Part shown: one piece after another, positions 1 to 8,644 of the stretch | How positions within the stretch are numbered: the first letter of the stretch is position 1 | How the letters are laid out: every line of letters begins with the position of its first letter | Origin: an uncultured Eubacteriales bacterium | GTDB lineage: Bacteria > Bacillota > Clostridia > Oscillospirales > CAG-272 | Assembly (NCBI GenBank): GCA_934503195.1 | Contig: CAKSVM010000018.1 | Location: 1 to 43,014, forward strand | Reading direction: 5' to 3' | Length of the DNA: 43,014 nucleotides | The notes under the pieces: generated by a model | Seen by the model: the letters and a program-made list of their open reading frames with translations, nothing else | Told to the model about the DNA's origin: nothing | Database searches by the model: none | Program-made: the position numbers and the translations under genes

Positions 1-59
1 TCTCGGCGCGGCGAAGCCGCGCCGAGACGCAAGACGCAAGGCGAAGCCTTGCGTCTTGC
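1..59. repeat. two adjacent perfect hairpins
   Basis: Two perfect inverted repeats stand side by side. Bases 1-27 form a 12-bp stem and 29-59 a 14-bp stem, each closed by a GAA triloop. They lie downstream of the 3' end of the minus-strand oxidoreductase gene. Neither is followed by a T-tract on either strand, so a simple intrinsic terminator is not supported. They look like intergenic palindromic repeats or mRNA 3'-end structures. The window starts exactly at the first base of the first stem. Confidence 0.7.
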
Positions 60-122
60 CCCAAACCTTCATGGCTTTACGAAAGCTTGGACGGTTGTTT
101 CTCGCGTGACGTGATTCCCCGA

Positions 123-1166
123 TTAAAGCTCGATTGCCTTGCCGGTCTTTGCCGACTCGTTGCAGGCCATCGTGAGCTTGAGCGATTTGAGCGCGTCGCG
201 GTAGTTCGAACGGATGAGCGAGGTGTCGCCGCTCTTTACAGCGTCGATGAAAGCTCTGTCCTGAAGTCCGGTCTGCTCGGTGTCGGGGGTCTTAGTGACG
301 GTTCCGTCAGTGTCAGTGAAGATCAGCTCGTCGTTCTTTCTCTCCCAGTGACGGACTCCGGTGATGTCGGTGATCGTGAGATCGCGGCGGAGAGTGTACT
401 CGACCGTGAAATCCTTGCCGTAGATCGTCATGCCGCTCGGAGCTTTGGATCCCGGTCTGAAGTAGCAGGCTGTGAAGAGATTAGCAACGACGCCGCACTC
501 AAACTTCATAGTGGCGGACGAGAAGTCGTCGACGTTGTATCCCGGAACGCCGTATTCCTCAGGATCGACAATTCCCTTGCCGGAATCGCAGAAGACGTTC
601 ACAGGCTCGCCGAAAAGCCAGCGGAGCTGGTCGAAGAGGTGGATATTCTGCTCGACAACCTGACCGCCCGAGGTCTCGAAGGTTCTCCACCACGGCACAC
701 CGGGGATTCCGCCGAGCCAGCCGCCCGAGACGAGGCCGACCTTTTTGCCCTTTATGTAGTCCTTCATGATGTCGGTGAGGCTCTGATATCTGTCCTGGAA
801 GCCGCAGGCGGTGATGATTCCGGCCTTTTCAGCCTCGTCGCAGATATGCTCGGCGACTGAGTAGGTCAGTGCCATCGGCTTTTCCATGAGGAAATGAATC
901 TTACGCTTTATAAGCTCGGGCTCAATCTCGCCGTGAACGTGCGGAGGAACCGCGACGAACGCGACCTCGGGCTTCGTCTCGTCGAGCATCTTCACATAAT
1001 CGGTGTAGCATTTGCCCGAGCCGTAAGCCTTCGCTCTCGCCTCGGCGCGTTCGGGGATTATATCGCAGAATCCGACGATATCGACGTCGGCGAAGCTTGA
1101 GAGCTTCTGGAAATGCGCGCCGTTGCGTCCGCCGCATCCGATCTGCACTACCTTGATCTTGTCCAT
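123..1166 (-). CDS. Gfo/Idh/MocA family oxidoreductase
   Basis: NAD(P)-dependent sugar or cyclitol dehydrogenase-type protein, 347 aa, a usual length for the family. The N-terminal Rossmann fold carries a glycine-rich loop (GCGGRNG, residues 10-16) and the conserved EKP motif (residues 95-97), whose lysine is the family's catalytic/nicotinamide-side residue. The rest is the alpha/beta substrate domain. The start is set by AAGGAAGG just upstream. It has its own promoter and faces away from the metallophosphoesterase gene. The exact substrate (inositol, an aldose or a deoxy sugar) cannot be read from the sequence. It is a distant relative of the second family member at 19-20 kb. Confidence 0.93.
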   Translation of the reverse strand: MDKIKVVQIGCGGRNGAHFQKLSSFADVDIVGFCDIIPERAEARAKAYGSGKCYTDYVKMLDETKPEVAFVAVPPHVHGEIEPELIKRKIHFLMEKPMALTYSVAEHICDEAEKAGIITACGFQDRYQSLTDIMKDYIKGKKVGLVSGGWLGGIPGVPWWRTFETSGGQVVEQNIHLFDQLRWLFGEPVNVFCDSGKGIVDPEEYGVPGYNVDDFSSATMKFECGVVANLFTACYFRPGSKAPSGMTIYGKDFTVEYTLRRDLTITDITGVRHWERKNDELIFTDTDGTVTKTPDTEQTGLQDRAFIDAVKSGDTSLIRSNYRDALKSLKLTMACNESAKTGKAIEL

Positions 1167-1227
1167 TTTGTTTACCTTCCTTTTGAGGGATTTTTATGTG
1201 TCGGCTTCGCGCCGAACCACTGGACAC

Positions 1228-1256
1228 ATTCTACCATATTTTTGCCCGAATGTCAA
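1228..1256 (-). promoter_or_regulatory. sigma-A promoter of the oxidoreductase gene
   Basis: Read on the minus strand: -35 TTGACA (1251-1256), a 17-bp spacer and -10 TAGAAT (1228-1233). The 5' leader between it and the start codon contains a small hairpin built on TTCGGC/GCCGA. Assigned by position upstream of the gene ending at 123. Confidence 0.75.
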
Positions 1257-1304
1257 TAGAAATCTACAAATTCGTAAATATTTTTTTGAGGACAAAAAAG
1301 ACTG

Positions 1305-1333
1305 TTGACATAATGGCGAAAAAATTATATAAT
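1305..1333 (+). promoter_or_regulatory. sigma-A promoter of the metallophosphoesterase operon
   Basis: Consensus -35 TTGACA (1305-1310), 17-bp spacer, consensus -10 TATAAT (1328-1333). About 50 bp upstream of the first gene of the plus-strand run that ends with SAH hydrolase. It diverges from the minus-strand promoter at 1228-1256. Confidence 0.82.
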
Positions 1334-1386
1334 ATATGTATATTACGTCCGCGGCGGCTTATCGCTGTGAGAAAGAGGATCTATAG

Positions 1387-2259
1387 ATGAAGCTTGCCGT
1401 TATTTCAGACATACATTCAAATTTCATGGCTCTTGAGAACGCTCTCTGCATGATAGACAAGCTGAAGCCGGATGGGATCATTTTCCTTGGCGATTATCTG
1501 ACCGACTTCCCGTATCCTCAGCGCACGCTGTGGCTGCTTGACGAATGCCGAGCGACATTTCCCTGCTGGTTTGTCAGGGGCAACCGCGAGGATTATATGC
1601 TGCGTCACCGCGAGAATCCCGACGACGGCTGGCGTCACTCGTCGTCGAGCGGATCGCTTCTCTACACGTTTGAGAATCTCGCGCCGTGCGACCTTGACAG
1701 GTTTCAGGCTATGCCGGCGCATATTGACATATATCCCGACCGGGAACTCGGCTTTGATGGCGTTCCGCCGCTCACGGCCTGCCACGGCTCGCCGAGAGCG
1801 ACGAAGGAGTGGATCATGAACCGTCCCGCGCTCATCGATCATTATCTCTCCGAGGTGGAGGGCAAAGTGCTTCTCTGCGGGCACACCCACCGCGCGGGAG
1901 TCGCGGAGGGACACGGAAAGCGGCTTATCTTCTGTCCAAGTGTAGGTCTTCCGCACGATGTGAATCCGGGCGCGAAGTTTTTGATGCTCGAACCGAGGGG
2001 CGGGATCTGGAGATACCGGACATATGTGGTTGACTACGACAAGCGGCGCATGGAACGCGAGTTTTACAGGAGCGGACTTGCCGAGAAGTCGGGCGTCTGG
2101 GCCAAGTGCATCATTCGCGATATGTACGAGGAGCGGGACAACGCGGCGAGATGTGTCGCGCTGGCGTGGAGAATCGCGGCGTCCGAACGGTTTGACGGAA
2201 GCTCGGTGCTTCCGGAGGAATACTGGGAGCGGGCGGCAAGAGAACTCCGGCTGATCTGA
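1387..2259 (+). CDS. metallophosphoesterase (YfcE/calcineurin-like)
   Basis: Two-metal phosphoesterase, 290 aa, likely cytoplasmic; there is no signal peptide. The metal-ligand blocks appear in order: DIHSN (D8, H10), GDYLTD (D36), GNRE, CHGS and GHTHR. The GNH block of classical enzymes reads GNRE here, a variation tolerated in phosphodiesterase-type subfamilies. The C-terminal 70 residues form an extra helical region not needed for the fold. It is the first gene of a plus-strand run. The substrate (cyclic nucleotide, phosphodiester or protein phosphate) is unknown. Confidence 0.85.
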   Translation: MKLAVISDIHSNFMALENALCMIDKLKPDGIIFLGDYLTDFPYPQRTLWLLDECRATFPCWFVRGNREDYMLRHRENPDDGWRHSSSSGSLLYTFENLAPCDLDRFQAMPAHIDIYPDRELGFDGVPPLTACHGSPRATKEWIMNRPALIDHYLSEVEGKVLLCGHTHRAGVAEGHGKRLIFCPSVGLPHDVNPGAKFLMLEPRGGIWRYRTYVVDYDKRRMEREFYRSGLAEKSGVWAKCIIRDMYEERDNAARCVALAWRIAASERFDGSSVLPEEYWERAARELRLI

Positions 2260-2372
2260 CGGCTTCCGATGACGTTGACCGGAGAATTTTACAAAATCCG
2301 GAGCGCGCGGATCTTGTTTAAGAGTCCGCGTCAGAGCTTTTTAATGAGACTATTTTTTAAGGAGAACAGACC

Positions 2373-2978
2373 ATGAGCAAAACAAAAGAGACAAATCCGA
2401 AAAAATTCATTATGGAAGGAATCATCGTCGCGCTGATTGTCGCGATGGGACTTATGACCGTCTTCCTTGTCGACGCGAACCGGAAGGTTTCGGAAGTTAG
2501 GAACGAGTGCGCAAAAACGATTCTTTCCGCTCTCCAGACTATCAGTCTGAATCTTCCGCAGTACGAGACGATCGACGAGCCGGGCGTGATCAGCGCGGTT
2601 CCGGGCGCGCTGATGCGTATCGACACCGCTATGCGCGCGGCCGAGGAGCTCTATGATGACGATATCGGTATTCCGGAGGGAAGCGGATTCGATTTTATCT
2701 CGGCTCTTTTCGGCGGCAAGCTGAGCCGCGAGATAAACGGAGGCTCAATCGAAAGCCTGCTTTTTGACGGTAAGCTCGATGACGGCGAGCATGAATTCAT
2801 CACGAAATTCACGGCCGCGGTCGACGATCTCATTTCGGGCATGACCGACAACGGATTCGATCTGAAGCCCGGCTATGGCTATCAGAGGATGCGCCGCGAG
2901 CTCAAGACCTTCGTCGAATACTGGACGAACACCGATTTCTCGGCCGAAACGCCGCTTTCTCTCCTCTCGGGGGACTGA
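2373..2978 (+). CDS. membrane-anchored protein of unknown function
   Basis: 201 aa with one N-terminal membrane segment (about residues 12-34, rich in I, V, A, L and M) after a short positively charged tail. The remainder is acidic and probably extracytoplasmic, with a likely helical bundle and no recognised motif. AAGGAG sits about 8 nt before the ATG. It lies between two metallophosphoesterase genes and stops 3 nt before the second, so translational coupling is likely. A partner or sensor role for the phosphatases is only a guess from position. Confidence 0.7.
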   Translation: MSKTKETNPKKFIMEGIIVALIVAMGLMTVFLVDANRKVSEVRNECAKTILSALQTISLNLPQYETIDEPGVISAVPGALMRIDTAMRAAEELYDDDIGIPEGSGFDFISALFGGKLSREINGGSIESLLFDGKLDDGEHEFITKFTAAVDDLISGMTDNGFDLKPGYGYQRMRRELKTFVEYWTNTDFSAETPLSLLSGD

Positions 2979-2981
2979 TTC

Positions 2982-4079
2982 ATGGCTGATTTCGTAAGAC
3001 GCCGCGGGGTGAAGAACCGGATCCTCGCTGTGAGCGATATTCACGGGCACACGGAGCTTTTTCTGAGGCTTCTGGAACGCGCCGGATTTTCCGACGACGA
3101 TCTTCTCGTGATAGTCGGCGACATAATCGAAAAGGGGCCTGACAGTCTCGGCGCGCTGAGAGCCGTGATTGAGCTATCAAAGCGCGGGAATGTTATCGCT
3201 CTCGCCGGGAATGTCGACGCGGCTATTCTTTCGAGAATCCGCGGGCTGTCGCCAGAGAACGCCGACGCGGTATTTGAATATCTCGGCGTTGTCCGGAGCT
3301 GGAATCAAAGCGTGATTGACGAGATGACGCGCGAGCTCGGCTTCACGGCCGAAAACGCGTCAGAGCTTCTTCAGGCGAAGGACGAGCTTTTGCGTCGGTT
3401 TGAGCCCGAGCTTGATTTTATCGCGTCGCTTCCGGCCGTGTTCGAGACGGACGGCTACGTCTTTGTGCACGGCGGGCTGAGGGACACCGATATCGCGGCG
3501 AACGAAAAACGCGCCGCTTTTGAGCTGCTGAAATACGACAATTTCTTCGCGGTCGCCCCGGCGTTTTCGAAGTATATCATGACGGGGCATTATCCGGTCA
3601 CGCTTTTTGACGACAAAATTGCCGACTGCGCGCCGAAGATTGACCGCGAACGGAAGCTTATCGCGATTGACGGCGGATGCGGGATCAAGGAATTCGGTCA
3701 GCTTAACCTTCTCATGATTCCCGGCGGCGACGCGGATATTTCTGAAGTTTCGTACATATCGACCGACGACCTTCGCGTCGTTACCGCGCTTGACGGGCAG
3801 AAAGGCTCGGAGGATCCGCTGAACATACGTTGGATTGACAATGATATCGAGACGCTCGAAAAATTTGACGGATTCCGGAAGATACGGCATCTTTCTTCGG
3901 GGTGCGAGTGTCTGATTCCCGACAGTTATGTATACGACGATTCGCACTCGATGGATTACCCGTACAATTATCTGGAGGTTGCGCCGGGCGAACGGCTGTC
4001 GTTTGTCTGCGAGACGACGCTTGGTTATATGGTAAGGAAGGGGAGCGTCGTTGGACTTTACAAAGGAAGAATAAAATGA
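2982..4079 (+). CDS. metallophosphoesterase, second copy
   Basis: 365 aa calcineurin-like phosphoesterase nearer to the PPP serine/threonine-phosphatase branch. Its blocks are SDIHGH, GDIIEKGPDS, GNVDA, FVHGG and GHYPV. The usual GNH(D/E) block reads GNVD, so the histidine that normally protonates the leaving group is replaced by valine; activity may be altered. A helical insert follows that block (about residues 85-135). The last 90 residues after the catalytic core look like a small beta domain. The gene overlaps the next one by four bases (ATGA), so the two are translationally coupled. Confidence 0.82.
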   Translation: MADFVRRRGVKNRILAVSDIHGHTELFLRLLERAGFSDDDLLVIVGDIIEKGPDSLGALRAVIELSKRGNVIALAGNVDAAILSRIRGLSPENADAVFEYLGVVRSWNQSVIDEMTRELGFTAENASELLQAKDELLRRFEPELDFIASLPAVFETDGYVFVHGGLRDTDIAANEKRAAFELLKYDNFFAVAPAFSKYIMTGHYPVTLFDDKIADCAPKIDRERKLIAIDGGCGIKEFGQLNLLMIPGGDADISEVSYISTDDLRVVTALDGQKGSEDPLNIRWIDNDIETLEKFDGFRKIRHLSSGCECLIPDSYVYDDSHSMDYPYNYLEVAPGERLSFVCETTLGYMVRKGSVVGLYKGRIK

Positions 4080-4597
4080 AACTTAAGCTTGTGAAGCTGA
4101 CGCCCGAGTACAGGGCGCAGCTCACCGAAATGATGGACGAGTGGGTTTCGTCGGGCGAGGAAATAATCCCGATGGCGATCCGGAAGGTTGATTACCGGGA
4201 TTTTGATCGGTATCTCGACTCGTTGGAGCTTTCAAAGCCGCGGGACGGGTTTGTGCCCGACACGACGAGGTTCTGTCTTGACGAGGAGCGGAACATATTT
4301 GTCGGAGCCGTCAATATCCGGCATTATCTCAATGAAAGGCTGCTTCTTTCGGGCGGACACATCGGCGACGGTGTACGGCCTTCTGAGAGACGGAAGGGAA
4401 TCGCGACGGCGATGATCGGACTCGCGATTGAGGAATGCCGGAAGCTCGGAATCGACCGCGTGATGATGGCCTGCGACGACGACAACATCGGCTCGGCAAA
4501 GTCGATCGAGAACAACGGCGGCGTGCTTGAGAACAAGGTGGAGGATCACGGTGTGCTTGTAAGAAGGTACTGGATCGATCTTCGCGGCGCGAAGTGA
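4076..4597 (+). CDS. GNAT family N-acetyltransferase
   Basis: 173 aa acetyl-CoA-dependent acyltransferase. Motif A is seen as RRKGIAT followed by a helix, and the late ACDDDNIGSAKSIENNGG segment is typical of small-molecule or antibiotic-type GNATs. The start was chosen at the ATG overlapping the previous stop (ATGA). An upstream in-frame extension runs inside the phosphoesterase gene and is not credible. The acceptor substrate is unknown. Confidence 0.85.
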   Translation: MKLKLVKLTPEYRAQLTEMMDEWVSSGEEIIPMAIRKVDYRDFDRYLDSLELSKPRDGFVPDTTRFCLDEERNIFVGAVNIRHYLNERLLLSGGHIGDGVRPSERRKGIATAMIGLAIEECRKLGIDRVMMACDDDNIGSAKSIENNGGVLENKVEDHGVLVRRYWIDLRGAK

Positions 4598-4604
4598 GGT
4601 CTGA

Positions 4605-5252
4605 ATGATGAAAAGAGAAATTTTCATTCCGCTGATCGTTTTAGTGATCGGATGCCTGCTTATCGGCTGTCAGGGTACTCATGATGAGGAGAAAACGCCG
4701 GATTCCGCGTCGGATACACAGGTCTACGAAGAGAGCGAGAAGCTCCTCGGCATGACCTTCCGCGATATCAGGGCGTACGGAATGACTCTGAAGCTCTCTT
4801 ACTTTGAGGGCGGCGGGTCTCCGGTTTACGAAATATCCGGGCTTGACGGAATGTATCTGGTGTTCCCGGCAATGACTGACGGCGCGGATGATGAGGCGGC
4901 CGAGGAGAGCGTGAAGAAAAAGTATCCGGTGAAGCTTCTGATACAGAGTGATGGTGTGGCGGTTCCGCCGGGAATAAAGGTCGGAATGACCGCCGGAGAG
5001 GTCATCCCACTTGAGATCAAGTGGGATGATGTATACATGAGTTCGGAAAACTCGCTATATTACACCTCGTTTGACGACGGCGCGGACAGGATAACCGCCG
5101 CATGGGCGATACCCGAGGATATGTTTTCAACGTGGGCGGCGGGGATCGGCGACGAGGACGATTATTACGCGGAGTTTCTGAAGTTCATTCAGCCGTTCAA
5201 AGACAAGCCCGTGGGAACGGTTGCTTGGTTAGCTATAGAAAGAATCAAATAA
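4605..5252 (+). CDS. predicted lipoprotein, function unknown
   Basis: 215 aa. The N terminus is a type II signal peptide: charged start, hydrophobic core and lipobox LIGC with acceptor Cys22, followed by a D/E/S/T-rich linker. The mature part is a small acidic globular domain with no recognised motif. It starts 7 nt after the GNAT gene and ends 20 nt before SAH hydrolase, so it is probably in the same transcript. Exposed on the outer face of the membrane. Confidence 0.75.
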   Translation: MMKREIFIPLIVLVIGCLLIGCQGTHDEEKTPDSASDTQVYEESEKLLGMTFRDIRAYGMTLKLSYFEGGGSPVYEISGLDGMYLVFPAMTDGADDEAAEESVKKKYPVKLLIQSDGVAVPPGIKVGMTAGEVIPLEIKWDDVYMSSENSLYYTSFDDGADRITAAWAIPEDMFSTWAAGIGDEDDYYAEFLKFIQPFKDKPVGTVAWLAIERIK

Positions 5253-5272
5253 CACAAAGGAGAAAAACAAAA

Positions 5273-6514
5273 ATGAGTCAGATAAAGGATATAAATCTCG
5301 CGAAGAGCGGACACGACAAGATCAACTGGGTGAAGAGCTATATGCCCGTTCTCAACAAGATAAACGAGGAATTCACGAGAACGAAGCCCTTCGCGGGGAA
5401 GAAGATCTCGATGTCGATTCACCTTGAGGCGAAGACGGCTTATCTCGCTATAACCCTCGCGGCGGGCGGAGCCGAGGTTTACGTGACCGGATGCAATCCG
5501 CTTTCGACGCAGGATGACGTCGCGGCCGCGCTGGTCGATCTCGGGTTTGAGGTCAACGCGTGGAGAGGGGTTACGAACGAGGAGTATGAGGAGCATCTGA
5601 AGAAGACGCTTTCGCTCTGTCCGGACGTGATGATTGACGACGGCGGCGATCTGACGCATCTTCTGCACGGCGAGTGCCGCGAGTACGGAAAGAATCTGAT
5701 CGGCGGCTGTGAGGAGACGACGACGGGAATTCATCGTCTTTTCGCGCGTCAGGCGGCGGGACTTCTCGACTACACGATGATCGACGTCAACGACGCTGAC
5801 TGCAAGCATCTGTTTGACAACCGTTACGGCACGGGACAGTCGACGCTTGACGGAATTATGAACTCGACTAATTTGATAATCGCCGGGAAGACTGTTGTCG
5901 TTTCGGGCTACGGATGGTGCGGAAAGGGCGTTTCGATGCGCGCGAAGGGCATGGGCGCGAATGTAATCGTCACCGAGATTGATCCTGTTAAGGGAATCGA
6001 GGCGGTGATGGACGGATTCAGAGTCATGTCGATGGACGAGGCCTGCAAGTACGGCGATCTGTTCATCACGGTGACGGGCTGCAAGGATGTAATCCGCGCG
6101 GAGCATTTTGACAAGATGAAGGACGGGGTGATTCTGGCGAACAGCGGACATTTTGACGTTGAGATCGACAAGGTCGCGCTGAAGTCGAAGGCGGTCGAGG
6201 TCTGGGAGCGCAAGCCGAACATCACGGGATATCGTATGCCGGACGGACGGATTCTGAATCTGATGGCCGAGGGACGTCTTGTGAATCTGGCGGCGGGCAA
6301 CGGACATCCGGCCGAGATTATGGACATGAGCTTCGCGATTCAGGCGAAGAGTCTCGAATATCTCGTAAAGCACGCGGGGCGGCTTGAGAAGAAGGTCTAT
6401 CAGGTTCCGCGCGAGATCGACCGCGAGGTTGCGGAGATCAAGCTCGCGTCGCTCGGCGGCAGTCTCGACGTTCTCAGCGACGATCAGAAGGCATATCTCG
6501 CAAAAGTCGACTAA
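5273..6514 (+). CDS. ahcY: S-adenosylhomocysteine hydrolase
   Basis: Cytoplasmic enzyme splitting S-adenosylhomocysteine into adenosine and homocysteine, relieving product inhibition of methyltransferases. 413 aa, the short bacterial form. Visible features: substrate-domain SIHLEAKTAYL, DDGGDLTHLLH, GCEETTTG, the catalytic Lys/Asp region (K178, D182) before YGTGQSTLDGI, the NAD-binding GYGWCGKG, and GCKDVI with NSGHFD. It ends with the usual C-terminal NAD-contacting tail. Start fixed by AAAGGAG at 5256-5262; a longer in-frame reading would run inside the lipoprotein gene. Its homocysteine could be remethylated; metY lies elsewhere in the window. A tandem repeat begins about 16 bases after the stop. 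Confidence 0.97.
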   Translation: MSQIKDINLAKSGHDKINWVKSYMPVLNKINEEFTRTKPFAGKKISMSIHLEAKTAYLAITLAAGGAEVYVTGCNPLSTQDDVAAALVDLGFEVNAWRGVTNEEYEEHLKKTLSLCPDVMIDDGGDLTHLLHGECREYGKNLIGGCEETTTGIHRLFARQAAGLLDYTMIDVNDADCKHLFDNRYGTGQSTLDGIMNSTNLIIAGKTVVVSGYGWCGKGVSMRAKGMGANVIVTEIDPVKGIEAVMDGFRVMSMDEACKYGDLFITVTGCKDVIRAEHFDKMKDGVILANSGHFDVEIDKVALKSKAVEVWERKPNITGYRMPDGRILNLMAEGRLVNLAAGNGHPAEIMDMSFAIQAKSLEYLVKHAGRLEKKVYQVPREIDREVAEIKLASLGGSLDVLSDDQKAYLAKVD

Positions 6515-6530
6515 GCGGGCAGGGGGCGAG

Positions 6531-6777
6531 CAGGGTGCGACCCTGCACTCGGACGTCAGGGTTAGTTTGCGTAAGGTGGGTTAGTTTATGGCTTATCTAA
6601 CGGTTTTCGGCTATGCCGAAAACCCGTTCGGGCTGCGCCCTCACCTGCCGGCAGGGGCAGGGTGCGACCCTGCACTCGGAGGTCAGGGTTAGTTTGCGTA
6701 AAACGGGTTAGTTTGCGGCCCATCTAACGGTTTTCGGCTATGCCGAAAACCCGTTCGGGCTATGCCCTCACCTCCCG
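6531..6777 (+). repeat. 127-bp tandem repeat, two copies
   Basis: Two direct copies, 6531-6657 and 6658-6777, fill most of the 347-bp gap between SAH hydrolase and the next gene. Each starts with a hairpin (CAGGGT-GCG-ACCCTG). Each contains a core of about 68 bp (6583-6650 and 6710-6777) holding two stem-loops: GTTTTCGGC/GCCGAAAAC and GGGC/GCCC with variable 3-nt loops. The same core occurs twice at 20.2-20.4 kb, so this is a dispersed family. No reading frame or terminator T-tract is evident. Confidence 0.88.
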
Positions 6778-6861
6778 TGCGAGAAGGTGGCGACTGTGCG
6801 ATCGGGTATCAGAGCTTCATAACGATTCGGTTTCAGAATCCGGATTTTAAGGTGGAGACAT

Positions 6862-7374
6862 ATGTTTATCATCGAGAACGAAACGATTGGCTTACGGTGG
6901 TACACGCACGCGGACGACCGCGATATGTACGACTGCTGGCGGGATATCGACACGCAGAAGGGGTACAACGGGATTTTCAGCGAGACCTTTGAGGAATTTT
7001 CCGCGCACGACATTGAAGCTTTCAGATTCTGGGTGGTGGCGGTCGACAGGCGGACAGGCGAAAATGTTGGCGTTTTACGGCTCGGGCCTGACGCGGTATG
7101 TCCGGATCTCGCGGTCTGGATCTATCCCGGGTATCGGAACAAGGGCTGCGGAACGATGGCGTTCCGGCTGGCTCTGGAGTACATATTCGGAACTTACGGT
7201 TATGATGAGATATCGGCCGGGTGCTATCAGGACAACGAATACAGTCTGAGGATGCTTAAAAGTCTGGGGTTTACGCGTTATCCGAGTGGGGATGAGGCCG
7301 AGGTTGACTGTTTCACCGGAAAAATGACGGTTCAGCTTGAGTTCCGACTGAGAAAATCAGATTTCTCTTGCTGA
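6862..7374 (+). CDS. GNAT acetyltransferase, RimJ/RimL-like
   Basis: 170 aa. Resembles the RimJ/RimL type that modifies protein N termini or small amines. An early LRWYTHADDRDMYDCW segment precedes the acetyl-CoA loop YRNKGCGTMAF and the late NEYSLRMLKSLGF helix. AGGTGGAG lies 4-5 nt before the ATG. Directly upstream is the 127-bp tandem repeat and downstream the sortase promoter, so it may be a single-gene transcript. Substrate unknown. Confidence 0.85.
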   Translation: MFIIENETIGLRWYTHADDRDMYDCWRDIDTQKGYNGIFSETFEEFSAHDIEAFRFWVVAVDRRTGENVGVLRLGPDAVCPDLAVWIYPGYRNKGCGTMAFRLALEYIFGTYGYDEISAGCYQDNEYSLRMLKSLGFTRYPSGDEAEVDCFTGKMTVQLEFRLRKSDFSC

Positions 7375-7485
7375 CGACTGCGTCTTTGGAATCGTCAGAA
7401 CCGACTGAATCGGCTTCTCCGGGCCTTCAAATGACGTCAAATATTATAAATTTGTAACAATACTCGAAAAAAAGACGAAAAGGGC

Positions 7486-7514
7486 TTGCGTTATCAGAGA
7501 TTTTCCTATATAAT
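7486..7514 (+). promoter_or_regulatory. sigma-A promoter of sortase gene
   Basis: -35 TTGCGT (7486-7491), 17-bp spacer, consensus -10 TATAAT (7509-7514), about 33 bp before the sortase start codon. Confidence 0.75.
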
Positions 7515-7546
7515 ATAGGAGAATCTCTTTTTTTCGGAGGAACAGC

Positions 7547-8581
7547 TTGAATCTATTTAACCGCAAGGTTCCCGCAGACGGTGCGAACGCCGCCGGTGCA
7601 GGGACGGAAATATTAAACGAGCCAGCCGCGTCAAATCCCTTCATGGCCTCGCTCGAATCGCTCACGCCTGACGATATCGCGCCGAAACCGCCAAAGAAGA
7701 AATACACCCCGGCCGAGATAATAACCGAGGTCATACGGCGCGCGATAATCGCGGTCTGCGCGGTTGTCTTCGTCTGGAGCGCGGTCAGGCTCGCGCAGAG
7801 CTTTATCGACTACAAGCGCGGCGACGATCTTTACGGTTCGATCGCCGAGGATATCTTCAACACCGATCTTGGCGGCGGAGAGCGGGCGGTACAGCTTTCA
7901 AAGCAGTCTAGGCCGAGTTCGGTTCTGCCGGATTACTACACGAATCTGGCTTCCGACGCGGAGGATCTCACCGACGAGGTCGGCGAGGGCGGATACAACG
8001 TGAAATTCGAGCAGATGAAATCGAATCTCACTTACCTCAAGGGACTGAATCCCGACATCTTCGGGTATATTTATATCGACGGAACGCGGATCAGCTTCCC
8101 GGTCGTCCAGTCGGGCGACAACGAATATTATCTCGAACACGCCTACACGGGCGAGTACATGGTCTGCGGCTCGATTTTCGCCGACTACCGCGCGTGGAAC
8201 GACATGATGATGAACCGCAACACGGTTTTCTACGGTCACAACATGAAGGACGGCAATATGTTCAACAACGTGATGGAGTTCTTTGACGAGGAGACGTTCA
8301 ATTCCAAGGTCATCGAGGTCTACACGTTCGACGGAATCTACACCTATGAGCCGTTCGCGGTGTTTGAGGCGATTCAGACCTATCACTATTTCGAGATGGA
8401 TTTTTACTCGGACGAGGAGTTTGTCGACTTCTGCTATGAGATGCAGGAGAAATCGATGTTCAACAAGCACATGGACTTCACGGCCGACGATCGCATAATC
8501 ACGCTCTCGACCTGCAAGAACGATCCGGCGGGGCTTTACAGATACGCGCTTCAGGCGAAGCTTGTGAAGGTCGAAAGATGA
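7547..8581 (+). CDS. srtB: class B sortase
   Basis: Membrane-bound cysteine transpeptidase that joins proteins carrying a C-terminal sorting signal to the peptidoglycan or pilus. 344 aa, longer than typical SrtB because of an N-terminal proline/alanine-rich cytoplasmic stretch (1-60) before the membrane segment (about 64-85). Catalytic residues can be placed: His231 (YGHNMKDG), Cys323 (TLSTC) and Arg332. The helix inserted before strand 7, typical of class B, is present around 285-310. Start is TTG with CGGAGG 6 nt upstream; the first internal ATG is at codon 33. No sorting-signal substrate is encoded in the window. Confidence 0.92.
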   Translation: MNLFNRKVPADGANAAGAGTEILNEPAASNPFMASLESLTPDDIAPKPPKKKYTPAEIITEVIRRAIIAVCAVVFVWSAVRLAQSFIDYKRGDDLYGSIAEDIFNTDLGGGERAVQLSKQSRPSSVLPDYYTNLASDAEDLTDEVGEGGYNVKFEQMKSNLTYLKGLNPDIFGYIYIDGTRISFPVVQSGDNEYYLEHAYTGEYMVCGSIFADYRAWNDMMMNRNTVFYGHNMKDGNMFNNVMEFFDEETFNSKVIEVYTFDGIYTYEPFAVFEAIQTYHYFEMDFYSDEEFVDFCYEMQEKSMFNKHMDFTADDRIITLSTCKNDPAGLYRYALQAKLVKVER

Positions 8582-8644
8582 ACTTATGACTCTCCGGGTC
8601 ACGGACAGATATTTTAACCTTATCAGGAAAGGATGACACAGAAA

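Noticed and set aside
5189..6373. Long minus-strand reading frame opposite SAH hydrolase
   Set aside because: It mirrors the strongly conserved ahcY gene, is rich in His/Arg/Val with no recognisable motif and no ribosome site; such frames arise from the NCG-rich codon use.
6515..6861. CRISPR array at the tandem repeat
   Set aside because: Only two units, adjacent without spacers, 127 bp long; no cas gene.
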